From Sinohyriopsis cumingii (taxonomy: Eukaryota; Mollusca; Bivalvia; Unionida; Unionidae), in the NCBI GenBank assembly GCA_028554795.2, contig CM068824.1:158360289-158424288 (forward strand): 64,000 nucleotides of DNA, written 5' to 3'. The notes beneath the pieces were generated by a model. That model searched no databases, was not told where the DNA came from, and was given only the letters and a program-made list of their open reading frames with translations. The position numbers and the translations under genes are program-made. Within the stretch, counting starts at the first letter, position 1, and every line of letters begins with the position of its first letter. Positions 22,241 through 31,054 of the stretch are shown piece after piece.

Positions 22241-22412
22241 ATGTCACCCTCCAGAAAACATCCCTCTTCTAAATAACCCCAAGGAAAGAAAAGGAAAGGA
22301 CTGCCTCCTCGTTTAGTCAAACATAGGGACATGTTATCTGTCCTGTCCAAAGCTTCTCCACCTCTACGAAAAAAACTCATTCAATCAGTCTCCAAAGAGG
22401 TCATCGAACCGT
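22241..22412 (+). pseudogene. pX-like small virion protein, partial (element A)
   Basis: N-terminal part of the protein seen more fully in B (40484-40870): a basic start (MSPSRK), then MLSVLSKASPPLRKKLIQSV. Only this part is recognisable in A before the next gene. In related elements the family is a small basic protein with a hydrophobic glycine-rich tail, likened to adenovirus pX. Confidence 0.6.
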
Positions 22413-23081
22413 GTGCGAATGTTGATGGAATACCATCGTTGGCAAGAACAACGCACCTCGCATTTACCTCCCAATCCCAATTTGAGCGAGATGTCCCAGT
22501 TACAACACGAATTGCAGTCCTTGATGGATCGCCAAGATTTGTCCGAAACAGAAAAATCGCAAAAGTACGGTCAACTCTTGCAACGACTGCAACTCTTTCA
22601 CCAGAAAGCTTTAGACGAAACAGCTCTACCCACTCTGAAAGATTTTAAGACCTTGATGAAAAGTCCAGCACTATCATCACTACCACCACCACTACTGTCA
22701 TCCCCAGGGGTCACCAGAGATGCTACCCCACGAAGACCTGAGGAAGAAGAGATGCGAGAAGTGTTTCAAACACCGTCAGCAGCACTCATTTCGAGTAAGA
22801 TTGCAGCATCCTTGTTGACCCCGTCCCCCACACCCCAACGAGAAGAAATGAAAGCTTGGGTGAAAAAGATGATGTCCACTCATCCTTCGACAGAAGTGAA
22901 AAAGAAAGAAGGGAAACCAGAAGTGAAAAAAGAAAAGAAGACCAAAGCCATTCCATTGCCACCTCCACCACCATTACCTTCGACTTCTACTCCCGTAGCC
23001 GATCGGACACGTAAATCCGTTTCTAAACCACCCTTTCGTCCCACCCAAAGTAGCATCACCGAAGAGTGGGTGACTTATTAA
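22413..23081 (+). CDS. Proline-rich linker protein before integrase (element A)
   Basis: About 220 residues. It starts with EYHRWQEQRT, continues with a helical Gln/Leu-rich stretch (KYGQLLQRLQLFHQKALDE) and TALPTLKDFKTLMKSP, and ends in long Pro/Ser/Lys-rich tracts. It resembles the unnamed gene that precedes integrase in many animal Polintons. Function unknown; the low-complexity C-terminus differs in length between A and B. Confidence 0.6.
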   Translation: MRMLMEYHRWQEQRTSHLPPNPNLSEMSQLQHELQSLMDRQDLSETEKSQKYGQLLQRLQLFHQKALDETALPTLKDFKTLMKSPALSSLPPPLLSSPGVTRDATPRRPEEEEMREVFQTPSAALISSKIAASLLTPSPTPQREEMKAWVKKMMSTHPSTEVKKKEGKPEVKKEKKTKAIPLPPPPPLPSTSTPVADRTRKSVSKPPFRPTQSSITEEWVTY

Positions 23082-23101
23082 CACACAAACAAACACAAAA
23101 A

Positions 23102-24202
23102 ATGGAAAAAGTCTTAGCCAGCATTTACTACGATCCCTCTCATCCTGCAGGTTACGCAGGAGTTCAAAAATTGTATCGTGCTGCCAAAACTCGACTGAAA
23201 AGTCTCCGTTTACCTCAAGAGCAACGATGGTTACAAGAACAAGTTACCTACATTTTACACAAACCCATTCGACGCAAGTTTGCCAGAAGTCGCACCCGAG
23301 TGGAAGGCATCGATCATCAATGGCAAGCCGATTTAGCCGATGTCTCTCATTTGGCCAGCTACAATCGTGGCTACAAATATCTGTTTTGTGTCATCGACGT
23401 CTTTTCCAAATTTGCCTGGGTCGTACCCTTGACTTCCAAATCCAGCAGCGAGTTAGTGCGAGCCCTGCAACGAGTGTTGAAACAAAGTGGTCGTCACCCT
23501 CTTCGATGGTAAACGGACAAAGGCACCGAATTTCTGAACCAAGCTTTCCAAAAAGAATTAAAGAAACGTAACATTCATTTTTTTACCACCGAGAAACTAG
23601 AAACCAAAGCCAGCATCGTGGAACGTTTTCAACGCACTTTGAAAGAACGCATGTGGAAATATTTTACGCATCACCACACTCTGAAGTACAACGACATCTT
23701 ACCGCACCTGGTGCAAGCGTACAACCAATCTTACCATCGAAGCATCGGACGTGCCCAGCAAGAAGTGACTCTCGAGAAGGAAGTGTTGGTGTTTGAGCGC
23801 CTGTTTGGTACGTCCCCGACGAGGGTTGTCCCCAAGAAAAGTGGCCGTAGGAGATTGGGTGCGCATTGGCAAAACCAAACGCATTTCGACAAAGGTTACT
23901 TACCTAACTGGACGACCGAATTGTTTCGTGTCACTGGACGAGTGCATGGTCGTCATCCTGCCGTCTATAAATTGGAAGACATGAACGGAGAAGTGCTCAA
24001 AGGAACATTTTATTTGCCCGAGTTACAACGTGTCACCAAAAAAGAAGACGACGTGTACGACATCGAAAGCATTCTCGAACGCAGAACCCGTAAAGTGGGC
24101 AAACGACGTGTCAAAGAAGTCAAAGTACGTTGGAAAGGATATCCACCCAGTTTTGATTCTTGGATCGACGCTTCGCAAGTCATCGATTATAAAAAGAAGT
24201 GA
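23102..24202 (+). pseudogene. INT: Retroviral-type integrase with chromodomain (element A)
   Basis: Inserts the element into host DNA, giving 6-bp target duplications. An N-terminal helical and zinc-binding-like region (LASIYYDPSHPAGYAGVQKL) leads to the rve core. The first catalytic Asp is in QWQADLADVSH; the second acidic position falls in the middle of the core; and the Glu-containing helix lies in ETKASIVERFQRTLKERM-like sequence. The C-terminal chromodomain reads DDVYDIESILERRTRKVG, then KVRWKGYPPSFDSWI. Chromodomain integrases usually read histone methyl-lysine marks. TATA box of the next gene is in its tail (near 24187). Broken; B counterpart 38713-39822. Confidence 0.92.
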
Positions 24203-24207
24203 CCATC

Positions 24208-24630
24208 ATGCCCTTTCACACAGAAACAGCTACTACGGCTACCAATCCTTCACCCAGTTCATCTCTACAAGATTTGCAAAAACAACCCTTGTGGGTGTGG
24301 TGCAGAGAACGTGTGCCTAAAACGCAAATCGTCTTTTTCTGCCAAATCTTCGTGGTGTATTGTGTCATCGGAGCAGCCATTGCCAATTTGAGTTTGCAAC
24401 AAGGAGACAAACAATTGTGGAACATTTTATTGAGCAGTTGCATCGGTTACCTGCTTCCCAATCCCTCCCTGAAATTCGCCTCAGACGGGAACCATGGGAA
24501 CCTTGTGTCGAGTGCCAGTGCCAGTGCCAGTCATCACTCCAATAACAACAACAACGACCCCATTTTAGGCGGAGACACGCGTCTGACGTCCAGTAACCCC
24601 TCGGACAGCCACAGAACTCTGGAATTATGA
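24208..24630 (+). CDS. Two-segment membrane protein (element A)
   Basis: 140 residues from the ATG at 24208; an in-frame GTG 9 bp earlier is unlikely in a eukaryote. A hydrophobic block, IVFFCQIFVVYCVIGAAIA, is followed by a second, LWNILLSSCIGYLLPNP, then a Ser/Asn/His-rich hydrophilic tail. LLSSCxGYLLPNPxLK is a conserved signature of an unnamed Polinton/adintovirus protein, probably a virion membrane-associated factor (inference). Its stop overlaps the minor-capsid ATG in the arrangement ATGA, as also in B. Confidence 0.75.
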   Translation: MPFHTETATTATNPSPSSSLQDLQKQPLWVWCRERVPKTQIVFFCQIFVVYCVIGAAIANLSLQQGDKQLWNILLSSCIGYLLPNPSLKFASDGNHGNLVSSASASASHHSNNNNNDPILGGDTRLTSSNPSDSHRTLEL

Positions 24631-25507
24631 GTCACCAAAACCAATTTTACTTTACCTTACCCAGTGACAGTTCCATGGAGGTGTTTCCCAAGAACACGTT
24701 GTGCTGTTACACGGCCAAATTACCTCAGGCCATCCCATTAGATCACGAAGCCCATTGGGAAGTGGTTTTAGTAGAAATCATTCACCCGACCCAAGCTCCC
24801 AATGTCCTTCCCAATCAAAATTTTTTTCAGTGGAAGTTCATGACGAACCATTGCAACAGTACTTGGATACCCATGGCAAATATGACAAGAAAACCCCTGG
24901 CACAAAAAATCAAAAGTACACCACCTATCACTTGTTCATTCCTCCAGGCTATTATTTTAGTGGTCAACATTTGGTCAGCACCATAGCCACCAGGTTTAAT
25001 GGCGTGTTTCTTAAAGCTTTGGAGAGTGTCAGAAAAAGTGTTACCATGGAATACCACAAAGCAGCTCGTAGCTTCTCGATGAAATTTGACGGGAGTAAAA
25101 TCCTGTCCATTTTATTTTGTCCTGAATTGTTTGACATGTTGGGCGGAGACATGAACATGAGAATGGCCATGCTCAAGAAAAAGGAATTACCAATCGTTTA
25201 CGACAACGAGTCTTTTAGCAAGTTATATCGTGCCCCGGTAGAACTGAACCAAGGACTGAATTTGATGTTCGTGTACTCCGATGTGGTGGAGTACAACGTG
25301 ATGGGACACACCTCTGTGCCGTTACTGCGTGTCATTCTTTTCAAAGTGGATTCTGCCACGAACGCTGACGAGGAAGGTGTTAACACTTATCACGTCCACC
25401 GCGAATTTGTACATCCTCACTATTTGCCTGTCAGCAAGTCGTATTTGGACACGGTCAACATTGCTATAAAAGGAGATCTGGGACAAAATATTCCATTCAC
25501 CAAATGA
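24627..25507 (+). pseudogene. mCP: Minor capsid (penton-like) protein (element A)
   Basis: Single-jelly-roll vertex protein. It starts MSHQNQFYFTLPSDSSMEVF, then CCYTAKLPQAI and HWEVVLVEIIHPTQ. The beta-rich later part contains NQGLNLMFVYSDVVEYNVMG and a VPLLRVILF strand. Family members run about 280-300 residues, as here. It lies between the two-TM gene and the pVI-like gene, the usual place in Polintons. B counterpart 37432-38300. Confidence 0.8.
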
Positions 25508-25561
25508 AAAGTCACGGTGAAACTCCATTTTCGAAAACGGTTCTCTCACGACCCGTAAGTC

Positions 25562-25986
25562 ATGTATCCAGTGTACCGAGGGGCTGCTCGACAGCGAGGA
25601 CACGGTTTAGGAGATATGTTAAAATCGGCCTTTCGTTCAGTGGCCCCGGTGTTGAAACCGATGGTGACACGACGATTGCACGCCTTGAAAGATGCGGCAC
25701 TGACACAAGGCAAAGAATTCTCCAAAATGTCGTCATCGACAAACAAAACCCTAAAGAAGCCTTCATGAGGGCAGGCAAAAATGTCTTGCTGCAAACGGGC
25801 AAAGACCTTTTGGGCCGCCGAGAAACACCTATAAATGCCCTGCACGCTACCGAGTCAGGCATTCAGTAAGGACAAGGCAGAAAGAGACGACGAAGAAAAC
25901 ACCCTTTCACCAGACTTCACACTTCTAAAGCGAGAAAGGCAAAGAAAAGAGGAACCGTTCGAGACTTCGACGTTTTAGATTATTGA
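25562..25986 (+). pseudogene. pVI-like amphipathic virion protein (element A)
   Basis: Starts MYPVYRGAARQRGHGLGDML, then SAFRSVAPVLKPMVTRRLHA, an amphipathic helical segment. The NPKEAFMRAGK motif follows, and the end is very basic (RKRRR..., then RTVRDFD). The GxGLGxxLxSxFRxVxP pattern is typical of the Polinton/adintovirus protein compared with adenovirus pVI, thought to act in membrane disruption. A TATAAAA lies at 25465-25471, inside the minor-capsid tail. Confidence 0.65.
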
Positions 25987-25999
25987 GACACAGAACAAA

Positions 26000-27322
26000 A
26001 TGATGCACCGAGAATCTTGCGCTTGTTCCAAGTCGGAACTGGATCTGTTTGCCATGCCCCCCACCATGATGACGATGCAAGAATCCCAGTGGGTGAAATT
26101 TCACCCCGTCTCCTCTTTGATGGATTCAGCTCCCATCGAGTTTGAAATCAAAGGACAGCCCGAAGATTACATCGATCTGAATAGCAGTTACCTGTATTTG
26201 AAAGTGAAAGTGATCGAACCACCCAACGCTAACATAGACACTGATGATACTGTAGCTCCCGTCAATAATTTCATGCATTCCTTGTTTAGCGAAGTGGACT
26301 TGTACTTGAATAACAAACTGGTCAGCAGCAGCATGGATACTTACCCTTACCTAGCGTACCTGGAAAATCTCTTGACGTACGGAAAAGAAGCCAAGAACAC
26401 TCATCTGGATGCTTGCGTGGTATGGAAACCTGACAAAGCGACTAAGTTCAACAGCCTTACAGTTGCTGGGGATGCTCAAAATACAACGGGATTTGTAGAA
26501 CGACGAGCGAAAATTCATCTAAGTCGTAGTTTAGAACTGATGGATCGCTTGCATCTAGACATGTGGTTACAAGAAAAGTATTTGCTGAACGGGGTGGATA
26601 TCCGCTTGAGACTGAATCGCAGCAGTGCCGCTTTCCATTTGATGGCTGCTGATGGTTCCACTTACAAAACCATCATCCAAGAAGCCAGACTCTACGTTAG
26701 TCGTGTGGAAGTGTTACCTAAAGTGGGAAACGACGTCAGTCAGACGTTGAGCAGAACGACCGCCAAGTATCCGATATGTCGCGTGGAAGTGAAAACCTTC
26801 ACCATTCCTGCTGGACAGCGATCCATGATCGAGGATCATCTGTTACAAGGACAGTAACCCAAGCGTTTGATTGTTGGTATCGTCAAGAATTCAGCCTTCA
26901 ACGTAGCCTACCATGAAAATCCTTTTGAGTTTCAACATTACAATGTGTCCAAGATTGAAGTCAATCGCGATGGCAAGACCTTGTGTACCCGACCTTTCGA
27001 ACCTAACTTTGGTGCCGCGAAGAATTACTTGAGGTCGTACTTGTCCCTGTACGAAGCTACCGGTCAGTTAGGAACCAACACCAGTCACGGTATTACAAAC
27101 GAGGATTATACAGGAGGCCATGCTTTGTGGGCTTTTGATTTCACTCCTGACCAAGGCAGCGACGAGGGACTTTTCCACCCTATAAAATCCGGCCAGATTC
27201 GTGTGGAACTTCAGTTTGCAGAACCTTTACCCGTAAATAACACGGTGAACGTCATCCTGTATGCCGAATTTGACAATACCATAGAAATCAACAGTTTGAG
27301 AGAAGTCATTCTAGATTATTAG
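26000..27322 (+). pseudogene. MCP: Major capsid protein, double jelly-roll (element A)
   Basis: Forms the icosahedral shell. Diagnostic stretches are SQWVKFHPVSSLMDSAPIEF, DLNSSYLYLKVKV, APVNNFMHSLFSEVDLYLNN, MDTYPYLAYLENLLTYG, a block ending LHLDMWLQEKYLLNG, and late strands such as RVELQFAEPL and VNVILYAEFDNTIEI. APVNNFxHSLFSxVDLYLN and TYPYxAYLExLLxYG are typical of Polinton hexon-like capsids. About 440 residues in extent, on the short side for the family but plausible. Followed within 6 bp by the DHPSQ gene. Confidence 0.92.
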
Positions 27323-27327
27323 AAGCT

Positions 27328-27834
27328 ATGGAAGACTGTTATCCCTCTTTGCCTAGTGGAGAAACTTTGAAGATGGAATGTGAGGAGACCGTGGAAGAAG
27401 AAGAAGAAGAATCCCAAGACGAAGAAGTTATCATGATGAAGTCAAGATGGCCAGAACAAGAAGCCCATTTAGTCTCCTGTTTTGCTACAGTCCTGACAGA
27501 TGTAATGAAAGAATTGATCAAGGAAGAGTGCTGTGGATGTCACAACGATCATCCCAGTCAAATTCAACACGACAAATGTCTGATGTTGAGCCAAGAAGAA
27601 AAATTGGACGAATATCTGGACAAAGCTTGGGGTCACATCGAGATAGAATTCGTGTTGAACGAGTGGTATAAAGGCTTGGATAAACATTCTTCTCCTCCAT
27701 TAACGTCTCTGGAGTGGCGTCGCATCGAATCTCTCTTGGACCAGAATAAGAAGTCGGAGCCAAACGCCTTTTACTTGTCAGACATTTTTAAGCAAAAAGT
27801 CAGGATCGAATTGATGACTTATCATTACCTGTAA
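27328..27834 (+). CDS. Acidic DHPSQ protein (element A)
   Basis: 168 residues, function unknown. An acidic N-terminus (a run of Glu near residue 24) is followed by KSRWPEQEAHLVSCFATVL, a Cys pair, DHPSQIQHDKCLMLSQEEKL, a Trp-rich middle and the end DIFKQKVRIELMTYHYL. The Cys/His set around CCGCHNDHPSQ could bind zinc. A gene with the DHPSQ signature sits between capsid and protease in many animal Polintons. TATAAAA at 27180-27186 in the capsid tail may drive it. B homologue 35127-35612. Confidence 0.75.
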   Translation: MEDCYPSLPSGETLKMECEETVEEEEEESQDEEVIMMKSRWPEQEAHLVSCFATVLTDVMKELIKEECCGCHNDHPSQIQHDKCLMLSQEEKLDEYLDKAWGHIEIEFVLNEWYKGLDKHSSPPLTSLEWRRIESLLDQNKKSEPNAFYLSDIFKQKVRIELMTYHYL

Positions 27835-27855
27835 AGAAAAAAACCACACAAATCA

Positions 27856-28416
27856 ATGGATACCTGGGAACTTTATTATCTTTTGAACCACAGTTTGTTC
27901 ACGGCTTCTTGGAATCCTGTCGTCTGTGCTAAAGATGAACTCCCTCATCGCAAACCTCAAGACCATCAAGCTTATGTGATCAACACGGAAGACAGTCATC
28001 TCCCAGGAACCCACTGGGTAGCCGTCTACTTTCCTCAAGAAGGATGTGTGGAATATTTTGATTTGTATGGATTGCCTCCTTTGGAAGACGATATCATTGA
28101 CTTTATGAGAAGAAATGCTCAGACCACCCGATTCAATAATGTGAAATTACAAGGCACAGATTCCTTGGTGTGTGGACAATATTGTGTGTATTTTCTGCAT
28201 CATCGCAGCCTGGGCTATTCCTTAGAACATTTAGTGACTCATTTTGATCCTCGTTCTTCTTCTAGAAACGATGTGAAAGTAGATCGATGGTTTTGTGACC
28301 ATTATGCTTATCTTTTGTCTCAAGCTAGGAAACGTAGTGCCCATCAATGGCCTAATGACTTCCAACAGTGGAAATCACAATTTCATTCACAACGTTGTCA
28401 GCCCTGTTTAAAGTAG
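27856..28416 (+). CDS. PRO: Adenain/Ulp1-like maturation protease (element A)
   Basis: Cysteine protease that matures capsid proteins in relatives. 186 residues, the typical adenain size. Visible triad in the correct order: His in PGTHWVAVYFPQ, Asp in EYFDLYGLPP, then Gln/Cys in SLVCGQYCVYFLHH. Start chosen at MDTWELYYLLN, preceded by an A-rich leader. Ends with the usual basic Trp-containing tail. An AATAAA lies about 85 nt after the stop. Confidence 0.92.
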   Translation: MDTWELYYLLNHSLFTASWNPVVCAKDELPHRKPQDHQAYVINTEDSHLPGTHWVAVYFPQEGCVEYFDLYGLPPLEDDIIDFMRRNAQTTRFNNVKLQGTDSLVCGQYCVYFLHHRSLGYSLEHLVTHFDPRSSSRNDVKVDRWFCDHYAYLLSQARKRSAHQWPNDFQQWKSQFHSQRCQPCLK

Positions 28417-28502
28417 AGTGTTAATTGAAAAAATGTTTGATGTTATATTGTTGGATTATTGTTAAAAATGTTAGAGTTGTTTGTTAATGTTAAGTGATTT
28501 TG

Positions 28503-28508
28503 AATAAA
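28503..28508 (+). terminator. Poly(A) signal after the protease (A)
   Basis: AATAAA followed by a GT-rich stretch; mirrored in B near 34431-34436. It closes the capsid/protease block. Confidence 0.7.
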
Positions 28509-28635
28509 AGATGTTGTGTTTTGAAAAAAATGCCTTTGTCTTTTGTTTGGCTATAAGAATGTTGATTCATGCTCTTTGATTTCTTACTATCCCTCTCATG
28601 ACACTCACTGAACGTTGCGGCTCGAAAACCGTAGA

Positions 28636-28660
28636 GGGATGTTTTCCTTCACGTCCGCGC
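28636..28660 (+). promoter_or_regulatory. Arm promoter module 1 (A)
   Basis: GGGATGTTTTCC then TTCACGTCCGCGC, about 66 bp before the ATG at 28727. One of four copies in A and three in B of a 25-26 bp module found only in the protease-side arm. It contains an ACGTCC (CRE-half-like) core. Confidence 0.75.
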
Positions 28661-28726
28661 TTTGACTTTAAGAACCGGGGTTGTTTCCAGTCTAACCATC
28701 CATTGTCGACTCATCCTCCTACGAAG

Positions 28727-29092
28727 ATGTGCTCCAAACTAGCTAAGCTAAATGAAGCCTACGTGAATTTGCATAGGGTCAGACACAGTCTGATACCGAA
28801 GCCAGAAGAGATAGAGAATGTGAGAATGTTAAAAGTCACTGAAGACCTGATAGAAGAGATCTTCAGAGAAGAAGTAAACAGGGAGAAAGAAGAATGGACA
28901 GAGAAGTACAGACTTCAGAGACAGCAGCAACAGCAACAACAACAGCAGCAGCAGCAGCAGCAGCAACCTGAATCTGACAGAGGCTTTGTCGATTGTCGTA
29001 TCGACACCAAAGAGTTCTTCTTCTCTTTCCGAAGAAGCAGACCTATCGTCAGAAAGTCTATCCTCAGAGGACGTCGCATTCTTAGAAACTAA
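28727..29092 (+). CDS. Poly-Gln coiled-coil protein (element A)
   Basis: About 121 residues from MCSKLAKLNEAYVNLHRVRH. A helical region (EIENVRMLKVTEDLIEEIF) is followed by a run of about 17 Gln and a Ser/Arg-rich C-terminus. Start chosen at 28727 because upstream ATGs fall within or before the promoter module. A histone-type stem-loop lies 28 nt after the stop. B homologue 33849-34211. No domain recognised; likely a coiled-coil adaptor or regulator (inference). Confidence 0.7.
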   Translation: MCSKLAKLNEAYVNLHRVRHSLIPKPEEIENVRMLKVTEDLIEEIFREEVNREKEEWTEKYRLQRQQQQQQQQQQQQQQQPESDRGFVDCRIDTKEFFFSFRRSRPIVRKSILRGRRILRN

Positions 29093-29119
29093 AAGATTGC
29101 CATAGCAAACAAAAAAAAC

Positions 29120-29160
29120 AGCCCTTTTCAGGGCTACCCAATACTCTAGAAAAGAAATAA
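29120..29160 (+). terminator. Histone-type 3' stem-loop and downstream element (A, 29.1 kb)
   Basis: AGCCCTTTTCAGGGCT (29120-29135) has a perfect 6-bp stem and TTTC loop. The flanks are AAAAAAC on the left and ACCCA on the right, followed by the purine-rich CTAGAAAAGAAATAA (29146-29160). Confidence 0.85.
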
Positions 29161-29497
29161 CAATCCATTTGCCGATGTGTGTAGGTAGAGTAGTGTGAAT
29201 ATAAACACTAACTCTTTTTTATAGCGTGAATGTATGTGTTTGTGTATAGGATTGTGTGTTTGTAAGTGCTCACGTATGTTTGTGTGGATAGTAGATTAAG
29301 ATCATGGTTTTTTTTTGCTGTTTGACGTGTGGGAGAGTAGATTTGGGGTTTGATTGCTTTGCGTATGTGGATAGTATATTGAAGTGATTAATGAAAATTT
29401 TTAAATTAGTAATGGGCAGTATAAAAAAGTGAGTGAGTGTTTCTTTTAGGTCCGCGCGTTGTTTGGTCATGATCTAGGTAAGATGAATTTTGTTTTA
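29161..29497. other. GT/TA-rich spacer between cassettes (A)
   Basis: No gene. Contains GTGTGTTTGT-type stretches and the repeated phrase TGGATAGTAGAT, also seen in the next spacer, plus a partial copy of the promoter module (GTCCGCGCGTTG near 29451). Confidence 0.55.
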
Positions 29498-29535
29498 GGG
29501 GATGTTTTCCATCACGTCCGCGCTTTCAGTATAAA
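29498..29535 (+). promoter_or_regulatory. Arm promoter module 2 with TATA box (A)
   Basis: GGGGATGTTTTCC then ATCACGTCCGCGC (29498-29523) and TATAAA at 29530-29535, 51 bp ahead of the ATG at 29586. Confidence 0.75.
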
Positions 29536-29585
29536 TTGAAACTCGCTGGGCAGTCTAGCTACCCTGTTCATTCGTTGACAAGACA

Positions 29586-29885
29586 ATGAATACCAGAATA
29601 AGCAAAGTTCTTGAACTCCAGATACATCTGGAATATGTCAGGCGCCTGTTAAATGAACTGGCCGCGGAGGCCATAGTAGAAGAGGAAAGAATAAAGAAGG
29701 AAGAGGAGGAGGGAAGACAGAGGGAAGAGGAGGAAAAGAAAATAGGAGAGACGATGGCTTACAAGATACCAGAGACAGAGGATTGGGGTGCTGAAGCCAA
29801 TCATCCTCCCAATGCGCATTCAAGAAAAAAAATAAGAGGAAGAATATGTGTGTGTGGTGCCAGGCCTGGAAGGTACTATCATTAA
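29586..29885 (+). CDS. Charged coiled-coil cassette protein (element A only)
   Basis: 99 residues: MNTRISKVLELQIHLEYVRR, a heptad-like Leu-rich start, then a Glu/Lys/Arg-rich coiled coil and a basic Cys-containing tail (KIRGRICVCGARPGRYYH). Promoter module plus TATA box upstream and histone-type stem-loop 30 nt downstream. B has no counterpart between its matching genes, so this is a variable cassette. Not recognised. Confidence 0.6.
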   Translation: MNTRISKVLELQIHLEYVRRLLNELAAEAIVEEERIKKEEEEGRQREEEEKKIGETMAYKIPETEDWGAEANHPPNAHSRKKIRGRICVCGARPGRYYH

Positions 29886-29914
29886 CCAGGTGTCACTGGA
29901 GTTCAAAAACAAAC

Positions 29915-29958
29915 AGCCCTTTTCAGAGCTACCCAATACTCTAGAAAAGAAATAACAA
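29915..29958 (+). terminator. Histone-type 3' stem-loop and downstream element (A, 29.9 kb)
   Basis: AGCCCTTTTCAGAGCT (29915-29930), with five of six stem pairs Watson-Crick; ACCCA follows at once, then CTCTAGAAAAGAAATAAC. Its flanks closely resemble the 29.1 kb copy, so the whole cassette was probably duplicated. Confidence 0.8.
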
Positions 29959-30287
29959 TCGATTTGCCAATGTGTGTATGTAGAGTAGTGTGAATATAAA
30001 CACTGACTCTTTTTTTTCCTAGTGTGAGGGTATGTGTTTGTGTTTGTGTTTGTGTGTTTGTAAGCGCTCACGTACGTTTGTGTGAATAGTAGATTATGGG
30101 TTAGTTTATTGTTTCTTAGCGTATGTGGAGAGTATAGTTTGGGTTTTGTAACCGATCACGTACGATTGTGTGGATAGTAGATTATGGATTTCGTTTTAAT
30201 GATTTGCGTGTGTAAATAGTAGATTTGGGATTCGTTTATTGCTGGTTCAAGTATGTGGATAGTAGATCATATGAAATGAGAAAAGTA
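29959..30287. other. GT/TA-rich spacer between cassettes (A)
   Basis: Same texture as 29161-29497 (TGTGTTTGTGTTTG, TGGATAGTAGAT); no gene. Confidence 0.55.
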
Positions 30288-30395
30288 GGGGATGTTTTCC
30301 TTCACGTCCGCGCGTTGTTTGGTCATGGTCTAGGTAAGATCAATTTTGTTTTAGGGGGGATGTTTTTCCATCACGTCCGCGCTTTGACTATAAAA
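30288..30395 (+). promoter_or_regulatory. Double arm promoter module with TATA box (A)
   Basis: Two module copies, 30288-30313 and about 30356-30382, separated by TTGTTTGGTCATGGTCTAGG and neighbouring sequence. TATAAAA at 30389-30395 precedes the ATG near 30447. The same double arrangement is present in B at 33463-33558. Confidence 0.75.
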
Positions 30396-30446
30396 CTAAC
30401 AGTGTTTGCCATTGGAGCCCATTCCACCGAATAAGCAAACAAGAAG

Positions 30447-31039
30447 ATGCCAGCAGCTTCAGCTTTGTATAACAACCTTATGGGAAGTTGGTATTGGATG
30501 GTGGATGGATTGAATGTAGCAGAAAGGCTTGAACAGGAATGGAGGCATGCAGTGACAAAAGACTTCGTCTCAAGACAAGTAACCAGCCTCCACTTAGCAA
30601 TCGATATTGTGAAAGAAATGATAGAGGATGAGGAGTAGAGAATCAGAGGCTTAATTAACCCACCGTATGTGAAAGTGGGCAAGTTGAAAGAAGCCATAGT
30701 TTATGTGACGAGTGTAAGGTGTTTTTTAGAAGACATTGTAGAATGGACAGATTGGTCATTTGTGAAGTGGGGCTAGACAAGCTTAAGAAAGCGGAAGAAG
30801 TAATGAGGAATGTGCTGACCGAAGAGGTCAAGAAGATCAAAGAAAAGTAGTCAAAGGAAAGAAAAGAAGAAGAAAATAGAAAGAAAAAGGAAGAACTAGA
30901 GAAACTAAACGCTAACTGGATGAAAATCCAACAGAAGTTCCGAGCCATGGGTCACCCGGAATGGATACCGGAAACAGAAAAGAAGAAGAAAGGAATGATG
31001 GAAAAAATAAGAGGATGGTGGAAGAAGTTAAGGATTTAG
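30447..31039 (+). pseudogene. Terminal coiled-coil cassette gene (element A)
   Basis: Starts MPAASALYNNLMGSWYWMVD; the following sequence matches the 175-residue B protein (32825-33352): an ERLEQEW helix, an INPPYVKVGKLKEA block, and a Lys/Glu-rich coiled coil ending near ...WWKKLRI. Broken in A. Histone-type stem-loop 25 nt after the stop, at the inner edge of the terminal repeat. No known family. Confidence 0.65.
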
Positions 31040-31054
31040 AAGAAGAAGAAGAAG

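Noticed and set aside
28598-28726. N-terminal extension of the poly-Gln protein (and the matching stretch in B)
   Set aside because: The stretch contains the promoter module and its translation differs in character; the downstream ATG at 28727 is the more likely start.
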